Shown here in pieces: positions 52,057-57,388 of a stretch of DNA of 57,388 nt (the stretch's first letter is position 1; the number at the start of each line of letters is the position of its first letter). This DNA comes from Candidatus Allofournierella merdigallinarum (lineage in GTDB: Bacteria > Bacillota > Clostridia > Oscillospirales > Ruminococcaceae). The notes beneath the pieces are model-generated. The model was not told the DNA's origin. It searched no databases and worked only from the letters and a program-made list of their open reading frames with translations. The stretch is taken from NCBI GenBank assembly GCA_019117205.1, contig DXAC01000042.1, positions 1 to 57,388 on the forward strand, read 5' to 3'. Made by a program: the position numbers and the translations under genes.

Positions 52057-53747
52057 CATTCCTGCTCCAGCTCCAGCACCACTGCCTGCCAGGGGGCCAG
52101 GGTCAGCGCTTTTTCCTCCAGCGCCGGCGCGCCGTCGGAGCAGGCCAGCACCCCTTTGGCCGGCGCGGGCAGCGCCACCCGCTGCCCCTTGCCCCCCAGG
52201 TCCGCGGCCACCAGCAGCCGGCGGCCGCCGCCGGCCCGCACAAAGGCCGCCAGGCCCGCCTGCTCCTGGCCCACCGCTCCAAAGCCGCCCCAGACCAGGG
52301 CTTCTTTATACTTATCGTTTTTGCGGAGCTTTATCAACTCTTTGTAAAATTCCAGCACCGAGTCGGGGACCCCCTGCTGGGCGGCCACGTTCACCCGGGT
52401 GTAGTTGGGGTTCACCGGCAGCCAGGGGGCGCCGGTGGTGAAGCCGGCGGCGGGGCCGGCAGACCACTGCACCGGGGTGCGGGCGTTATCCCGGCTCCAG
52501 CGGGCCACCCGCTCCAGCGCCTCGGCGGGAGAAAGGCCGGCCGCCAGGGCGGCGGCGTACTCCCCGTGGGTGCTCACGTCGTCCACCGCCCCGATGGAGG
52601 GGAACACCGTGTTGGTCATGCCGATCTCCTGGCCCTGGTAGAGGAAAGGCAGACCCGGCAGCAGCAGCTGCACTGCGGCCAGCGCTTTCTGGGCCCGGGG
52701 GTCGCCGGCGGCCTCTTCGGGCAGGTAGCGGCTGGCGCCCCGGGGCTCGTCGTGGTTCTCGATGATGTTGCTCAAAAACCCGATGCCGGCGGCGGCGCGG
52801 GCGCTGGCAAAGGCGCAGTCCCGGTAGTCGTCGGGGCCCGGCTTTTTCGCGTCGTACCAGCCCTTGGGGCTGCCGCCCCAGCAGGCGGGGGCAAAGTCGA
52901 ACATGCTGGAGAAAAAGCCGTTTTCCCCGATGAAGAGGTCCAGCTCGGCGGGGTCGGTGTTGAACACCTCCCCCACGGTGAAAGCGTCGTGGGGGGCAAA
53001 GGCCTCGTCCCGCAGCGCGGCCAGGTAGCCGTGGAGCCGGCGGCGGGCGACCGGGTCCCGCAGCATACCGCAGCAGTCGGCCAGGCCGTCCGGCCGGTCG
53101 GGGGCGAAGCTTTCAAAGGCCGCCGGCTTGCCGATGTTCACGATGGCGTCCACCCGGAAGCCTGCGACCCCCCGGCCCAGCCACCAGTTCACCAGGTCGG
53201 CCACCTCCCGGCGCACCGCGGGGTTTTCCCAGTTCAGGTCCGGCTGCTTTTCACAGAAAAGATGCAGGTAGTAAAGGTCCTGCCGGCCGGGCACCGGGCT
53301 CCAGACGCTGCCGCCGAAGTAGCCGCGCCAGTTGGTGGGCGGCGCGCCGTTTTGCCCCTTGCAAAAGTAGAAATATCTCCCGTAGAGGCCCTCAGGGTCG
53401 GCCAGGGCCTTTTGGAACCAGGGGTGCTCGTCGGAGCAGTGGTTCACCACCAGGTCCATGATCACGTACATGCCCCGGCGTTTGGTCTCGGCCAGCAGCC
53501 GGTCCATGTCCTCCAGGGTGCCGAAGCGGGGGTCGATGTCCCGGTAGTCGGCGATGTCGTAACCCTCGTCCGCCAGGGGGCTCTTGTACACCGGCGACAG
53601 CCACAGGATGTCCACCCCCAGCTCTTTCAGGTAGTCCAGCCGGGCGATGATGCCCGGGATGTCCCCGATGCCGTCGCCGTTCGAGTCCTGAAAGCTCTTG
53701 GGCCAGATCTGATAGCAGACCTTGTCCTGCCACCACTTCTTTTTCAT
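52056..53747 (-). CDS. GH13 alpha-glucosidase (oligo-1,6-glucosidase-like)
   Basis: A 563-residue cytoplasmic alpha-amylase-superfamily enzyme, the usual length of the oligo-1,6-glucosidase/dextran glucosidase group. Nucleophile D200 is in GFRVDAI, acid/base E260 in FTVGEVF, and transition-state Asp D333 in NHDEPR. The N-terminal WWQDKVCYQIWPKSFQDSNGDGIGD is typical. It likely hydrolyses short isomalto- or malto-oligosaccharides; trehalose-6-phosphate or sucrose-type specificity cannot be excluded. The ATG follows AAGGAGG by nine bases. Single gene with its own promoter; no sugar transporter adjoins. Confidence 0.9.
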   Translation of the reverse strand: MKKKWWQDKVCYQIWPKSFQDSNGDGIGDIPGIIARLDYLKELGVDILWLSPVYKSPLADEGYDIADYRDIDPRFGTLEDMDRLLAETKRRGMYVIMDLVVNHCSDEHPWFQKALADPEGLYGRYFYFCKGQNGAPPTNWRGYFGGSVWSPVPGRQDLYYLHLFCEKQPDLNWENPAVRREVADLVNWWLGRGVAGFRVDAIVNIGKPAAFESFAPDRPDGLADCCGMLRDPVARRRLHGYLAALRDEAFAPHDAFTVGEVFNTDPAELDLFIGENGFFSSMFDFAPACWGGSPKGWYDAKKPGPDDYRDCAFASARAAAGIGFLSNIIENHDEPRGASRYLPEEAAGDPRAQKALAAVQLLLPGLPFLYQGQEIGMTNTVFPSIGAVDDVSTHGEYAAALAAGLSPAEALERVARWSRDNARTPVQWSAGPAAGFTTGAPWLPVNPNYTRVNVAAQQGVPDSVLEFYKELIKLRKNDKYKEALVWGGFGAVGQEQAGLAAFVRAGGGRRLLVAADLGGKGQRVALPAPAKGVLACSDGAPALEEKALTLAPWQAVVLELEQE

Positions 53748-53791
53748 GGTCGTTTTCCTCCTTGGGCCGGGCCCGGGTGATCTCACGCCCC

Positions 53792-53819
53792 ATTATAGCA
53801 CGCGCCGGGCCGGTTGCAA
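53792..53819 (-). promoter_or_regulatory. Promoter of the GH13 glucosidase gene
   Basis: On the minus strand TTGCAA (53814-53819), 16-base spacer, TATAAT (53792-53797), 45 bases before the ATG. I see no convincing catabolite-response element. Confidence 0.65.
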
Positions 53820-53872
53820 GGGGTGCGGGCGTTTCCGGGAACGGCCCTTTTGGCCCCGCCGCCCCAAAGCGC

Positions 53873-53902
53873 AAAAAAGCCGCTGTCTTTCGACAGCGGC
53901 TT
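53873..53902 (-). terminator. Terminator after rplL
   Basis: Eleven-base perfect arms AAGCCGCTGTC / GACAGCGGCTT with a GAAA loop and TTTTTTG afterwards on the minus strand. Confidence 0.92.
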
Positions 53903-53929
53903 CGCAGATGCTCAAGGTGAAAAGGAAAC

Positions 53930-54301
53930 TTACTTCAGCTCGACCTTGGCGCCGGCCTCTTCCAGCTTCTTCTTGATCTCCTCGGCGTCGGCCTTGGAAG
54001 CAGCCTCTTTCAGGGTCTTGGGGGCGTTGTCCACCAGGTCCTTCGCCTCTTTCAGGCCCAGGCCGGTGACCTCCTTGACGGTCTTGATAACGGCCATCTT
54101 GTTGGCGCCGATCTCCGCCAGCACGACGTCGAACTCGGTCTTCTCCTCGGCAGCGGGAGCAGCGGCGGCAGCGGGAGCGGCAGCGGCGGCCACGGCGGAC
54201 ACGCCGAACTCCTCGCAGTAGGTGTCGATGAGCTCTTTCAGCTCCAGAACGCTCAGCTCTTTGACAGCGTCAATGATCTTGGTGATTTTCTCAGAAGCCA
54301 T
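53930..54301 (-). CDS. rplL: 50S ribosomal protein L7/L12
   Basis: A 123-residue stalk protein. The N-terminal dimerisation helix ([18 protein letters not shown]), an Ala/Pro-rich hinge (about 43-56) and the C-terminal factor-binding domain ([35 protein letters not shown]) are complete. GGAGG lies eight bases before the ATG. It follows rplJ by 81 bases and ends the leader-controlled unit. Confidence 0.98.
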   Translation of the reverse strand: MASEKITKIIDAVKELSVLELKELIDTYCEEFGVSAVAAAAAPAAAAAPAAEEKTEFDVVLAEIGANKMAVIKTVKEVTGLGLKEAKDLVDNAPKTLKEAASKADAEEIKKKLEEAGAKVELK

Positions 54302-54382
54302 TGTATTACCCTCCATTAAAATTTATTTTTTCGCGGGCCGCGCTTTCAGGCGCACCGGCCCTTGGGTGTGCCGCCGAAAAAC

Positions 54383-54892
54383 TCAGGCGGCGGGTTCCTC
54401 GCTCTTGTCCACGTAAGCCTGCATGGCAACGGCCAGACCGCTGAGGGTGCTGGTGAGCGCGCCGGCGAACATGGAGAGCATCCCCTCCAGGCCGGGCAGT
54501 TTGGCGATCTCCTCCACGGCGGTCTTCTCCATCAGCTGGCCGTCCATGTAGCCGACCTTGACGGAGAACTTGCCTTTGGAAGCGTCCGCGTACTTGCACA
54601 GGATCCGGGCGGCGGCGATGCGGTCCTCACTGGCGATGGCCAAAGCGGTGGTGCCTTCCAGCACCTCGTTCATGCCTTCCAGCTCGGTGCCGTTGATGGC
54701 CAGCCGCAGCATGGTGTTCTTCACGACGAAGTACTCCACGCCGGCCTCGCGCAGCTCCTTGCGCAGCTTGGTGTCGTCGGCCACATTGATGCCTTTGTAG
54801 TCCACCACGACGCCGGCCACGGAGTTGGCGATCTTCTCCTTGAGCTCGGCCACGTACGCCTGCTTTTGGGTCAAAATCTTCTCGCTGGGCAT
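54383..54892 (-). CDS. rplJ: 50S ribosomal protein L10
   Basis: A 169-residue stalk base protein that anchors L7/L12 dimers. It has the KQAYVAELKEKIANSVAGVVVDYKGI start and YFVVKNTMLRLAI. First gene after the L10 leader; L10 (with L7/L12) binding to that leader is the known autoregulatory mechanism. GAGG lies nine bases upstream. Confidence 0.97.
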   Translation of the reverse strand: MPSEKILTQKQAYVAELKEKIANSVAGVVVDYKGINVADDTKLRKELREAGVEYFVVKNTMLRLAINGTELEGMNEVLEGTTALAIASEDRIAAARILCKYADASKGKFSVKVGYMDGQLMEKTAVEEIAKLPGLEGMLSMFAGALTSTLSGLAVAMQAYVDKSEEPAA

Positions 54893-54932
54893 TTGGTTTC
54901 ACCTCGTTTCATCCGATCACATTCTTTCGCGC

Positions 54933-55056
54933 AAAAAAGCCTCTTTCCCGCCAGGGCGAGAAAGAGGCATAAAAATGCAAAGCTACATCATTATGCGTTT
55001 CTCGGCAGGCGGGCCGCGGCCCTTACGCGTTGAGCACCTGCTGTCTTCAAAACAGC
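54933..55056 (-). promoter_or_regulatory. Ribosomal protein L10 leader with terminator
   Basis: Between the promoter and rplJ the minus strand carries the L10-leader landmarks: GACAGCAGGTGC, GTAAGGGC, CTGCCGAGAAACGC and ATGATGTAGC. A terminator follows with arms GCCTCTTTC / GAAAGAGGC (54939-54968) and TTTTTT at 54933-54938. Binding of L10-L7/L12 is expected to favour termination. Confidence 0.85.
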
Positions 55057-55062
55057 ATTAGT

Positions 55063-55091
55063 AGTATACCGCCTTGGGGCGGGTTTGTCAA
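55063..55091 (-). promoter_or_regulatory. Promoter of rplJL
   Basis: On the minus strand TTGACA (55086-55091), 17-base spacer, TATACT (55063-55068). It lies 18 bases after the rplA stop with no terminator between, so rplJL can also receive transcripts from upstream. Confidence 0.9.
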
Positions 55092-55109
55092 GCACTTTTT
55101 TCAGCCGGC

Positions 55110-55805
<696 letters not shown>

Positions 55806-55865
55806 AACTTTATCCTCCTGTGTGGTCTATCGGAGCATTTCCTCCCACTTGATTCAGCCGGGCGC

Positions 55866-56291
55866 TTACTCGGTGACGGTGACGCCCATGCTGCGGCAGG
55901 TGCCGGCGATCATGCTGACAGCGCTTTCCAGGCTGGCGGCGTTCAGGTCGGGCATCTTGGTCTTGGCGATCTCTTCCAGCTGGGCCTTGGTGATGGTAGC
56001 CACCTTGGTCTTGTTGGGAACGCCGGAACCGCTCTCGATGCCGCAGGCCTTTTTGATCAGCACCGGGGCCGGAGGAGTCTTGGTGATGAAGCTGAAAGAG
56101 CGATCGGCATACACGGTGATGACCACCGGGATGATGTAGCCCATGTCTTTCTGGGTGCGCTCGTTGAATTCCTTGGTGAACGCCATGATGTTCACGCCGT
56201 GCTGGCCAAGCGCGGGGCCAACAGGGGGGGCCGGGGTCGCTTTGCCGGCCGGGATCTGCAACTTGATGTAACCAGTTACTTTCTGCGCCAT
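55866..56291 (-). CDS. rplK: 50S ribosomal protein L11
   Basis: A 141-residue protein of the GTPase-associated centre. It has the N-terminal [28 protein letters not shown], and the C-terminal rRNA-binding segment ends [23 protein letters not shown] lies upstream of the ATG. The 142-base gap to nusG contains only a weak hairpin. Confidence 0.98.
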   Translation of the reverse strand: MAQKVTGYIKLQIPAGKATPAPPVGPALGQHGVNIMAFTKEFNERTQKDMGYIIPVVITVYADRSFSFITKTPPAPVLIKKACGIESGSGVPNKTKVATITKAQLEEIAKTKMPDLNAASLESAVSMIAGTCRSMGVTVTE

Positions 56292-56375
56292 TGTAATTGC
56301 ACCTCCAAAATTTGTGGTAAGTTAGCGGGCCGGAAAGGCTCCGGCCCTCCCACGGGCGCGCACACGCCGCGCCCA

Positions 56376-56396
56376 ATAAAAACCGCCGAAAGCGGC
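56376..56396 (-). terminator. Weak hairpin between nusG and rplK
   Basis: On the minus strand GCCGC/GCGGT with a short loop is followed by TTTTTATT. Only four or five pairs form, so it is at most a partial terminator between nusG and rplKA. Confidence 0.3.
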
Positions 56397-56433
56397 TCTT
56401 ACCAGTGTTTCGCCCGCCGCGCGGGCACGTTCT

Positions 56434-56955
56434 TTACAGGGGCTTTGCCTGGTTCAGCTCCAGCTCGGCGGGGGTCTCGCGGCCGAACATGGACACCTTG
56501 ACCCGCACTTTCTGGGCCTGCAGGTCGATCTCGTCCACCACGCCCACGAAACCCTCCAGCGGGCCGGCGGTGATCTGGACGTTGTCGCCCACGGCGTAAT
56601 CCAGGGTAAGCTCCGCCTGGACGTTCATGCCCAGCTTTTCCACTTCCGCGTCGCTCAGAGGCTCGGGCTTGGAAGAGGGCCCCACGAAGCCGGTGACGCC
56701 GCGGCAGTTGCGCACGATGTACCAGCTCTCGTCGGTCATGACCATCTTCACCAGCACATAGCCGGGGAACAGCTTTCGCTCGACCAGGCGCTCCTTGCCG
56801 TCCTTCAGCTCGGGGACCATCTCCACCGGCACCTTGACCTCCTGGATGAGGTCCTGCAGGCGGCGATTTTCCACGATGGTCTCAAGGTTGGTGGCCACTT
56901 TGTTCTCGTAGCCGGAATAGGTATGCACCACATACCACATGGCCTGTTCTGCCAT
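56434..56955 (-). CDS. nusG: Transcription termination/antitermination factor NusG
   Basis: A 173-residue protein with the NGN domain (MWYVVHTYSGYENKVATNLE, KLFPGYVLVKMVMTDESWYIVRNCRGVTGFVG). It is followed by a KOW domain (VGDNVQITAGPLEGFVGVVDEID). It contacts RNA polymerase and couples it to translation. Usual neighbour of secE and rplK. Confidence 0.97.
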   Translation of the reverse strand: MAEQAMWYVVHTYSGYENKVATNLETIVENRRLQDLIQEVKVPVEMVPELKDGKERLVERKLFPGYVLVKMVMTDESWYIVRNCRGVTGFVGPSSKPEPLSDAEVEKLGMNVQAELTLDYAVGDNVQITAGPLEGFVGVVDEIDLQAQKVRVKVSMFGRETPAELELNQAKPL

Positions 56956-56988
56956 CCGCGTTCGCTCCCCTCGTTTTGTGCTCTGTTG

Positions 56989-57240
56989 TTATACGCTCTG
57001 CACCAGGGCCAGCAGGCCGTCGCGCCCGAAGCCGAAGAGCAGATCCAGCGCCAGCACCACCAGCGAGGCGATGATGACCACCACGATGACCACGATGGTG
57101 TTGTTGATGATCTGCTTCTTGCTGGGCCACACGACCTTTTTCATCTCGCTGACCGTGTCGCGGAAGAACTTGCCGATGCCCTTGAACCAGTTTTTGACTC
57201 TTGTGAAAAAGCCGGGTTTCTTGCTGCTCGTTTCAGCCAT
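56989..57240 (-). CDS. secE: Preprotein translocase subunit SecE
   Basis: An 83-residue single-span form. A cytoplasmic amphipathic FFRDTVSEMKKVVWPSKKQ motif is followed by one transmembrane helix (about 47-69). It clamps SecY. Its location between rpmG and nusG is conserved across bacteria. AGGCAGG precedes the ATG. Confidence 0.95.
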   Translation of the reverse strand: MAETSSKKPGFFTRVKNWFKGIGKFFRDTVSEMKKVVWPSKKQIINNTIVVIVVVIIASLVVLALDLLFGFGRDGLLALVQSV

Positions 57241-57255
57241 ACTATCCTGCCTTTC

Positions 57256-57388
57256 TCACTTGGTCTCGCGATGGACAGTATGCTTTCTGCAGAAACGGCA
57301 ATACTTCTTCATCTCGAGGCGGTCGGGGCTGTTCTTCTTGTTCTTCTTGGTGTTGTAGTTGCGCTGTTTGCACTCCGTGCAGGCAAGG
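57256..57388 (-). CDS. rpmG: 50S ribosomal protein L33, partial at the window edge
   Basis: The last 43 residues of L33, entering from the right edge: [20 protein letters not shown] and, later, [15 protein letters not shown] before the stop at 57256-57258. Two CxxC pairs show the zinc-binding form. Only the first few residues are missing. It is followed by secE after 15 bases. Confidence 0.93.
   Translation of the reverse strand, partial: LACTECKQRNYNTKKNKKNSPDRLEMKKYCRFCRKHTVHRETK

Overview
The window is about 57 kb of GC-rich bacterial chromosome. Strong GGAGG ribosome binding sites, TTGACA/TATAAT promoters, a tryptophan T-box, a CIRCE element, an L10 leader and split purine genes together point to a Gram-positive clostridium. 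I infer a high-GC gut member of the Oscillospiraceae/Ruminococcaceae (Faecalibacterium/Gemmiger/Subdoligranulum-like). The genus is a guess. No phage, CRISPR array or intact insertion sequence is visible. The only clearly foreign-looking stretch is near 23.7-24.8 kb.

Layout. 0-14.4 kb, minus strand: a purine operon read purE-purC-purF-purM-purN-purO-purH(formyltransferase only)-purD-purL-purB, then a low-molecular-weight phosphatase whose start overlaps purB, and a DUF5655 protein. The operon has a leader with two intrinsic terminators and a small Shine-Dalgarno-preceded ORF. 14.4-20.3 kb: YbaK deacylase; aroF (DAHP synthase) behind a Tyr/Phe-rich leader peptide and attenuator; then metY, a polytopic membrane protein and metA as an overlapping unit. 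20.4-23.6 kb: a response regulator/histidine kinase pair and a PepSY-repeat lipoprotein whose promoter carries an 11-bp direct repeat. 23.7-24.8 kb: an AT-richer truncated ABC permease and a noncoding element with 26-bp inverted ends. 24.8-29.3 kb: a trigger-factor-like lipoprotein, a zinc-ribbon protein, and malic enzyme with two-subunit fumarase. 29.4-32.7 kb: a Trp T-box controlling a TrpXYZ-type ABC importer. 32.8-35.5 kb: ApbE flavin transferase, a duplicated-domain lipoprotein and a DUF3783 protein. 35.7-38.4 kb: clpB under CIRCE. 38.5-44.9 kb: a GT-C-like membrane protein, a MATE pump, and an amino-acid exporter cluster (split ThrE, AzlCD) with a GNAT acetyltransferase. 45-53.8 kb: recG, an apparently frameshifted gene, a phosphoesterase, a DacF-type carboxypeptidase, nicotinate phosphoribosyltransferase, a CmpB-like membrane protein and a GH13 glucosidase. 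53.9-57.4 kb, minus strand: rpmG-secE-nusG-rplK-rplA-[L10 leader]-rplJ-rplL.

How the parts work together. The first operon encodes nearly the whole PRPP-to-IMP route, with the last two steps on separate proteins. The aromatic, methionine and tryptophan-uptake units each carry or sit behind their own control signal: a leader peptide, a promoter and a T-box respectively. Convergent gene pairs are mostly separated by strong bidirectional hairpins.

The most rewarding items for a second look are the aroF leader-peptide attenuator, the purE leader, the PurO-type cyclohydrolase, the inverted-repeat element at 24.4-24.7 kb, and the response-regulator direct repeats.
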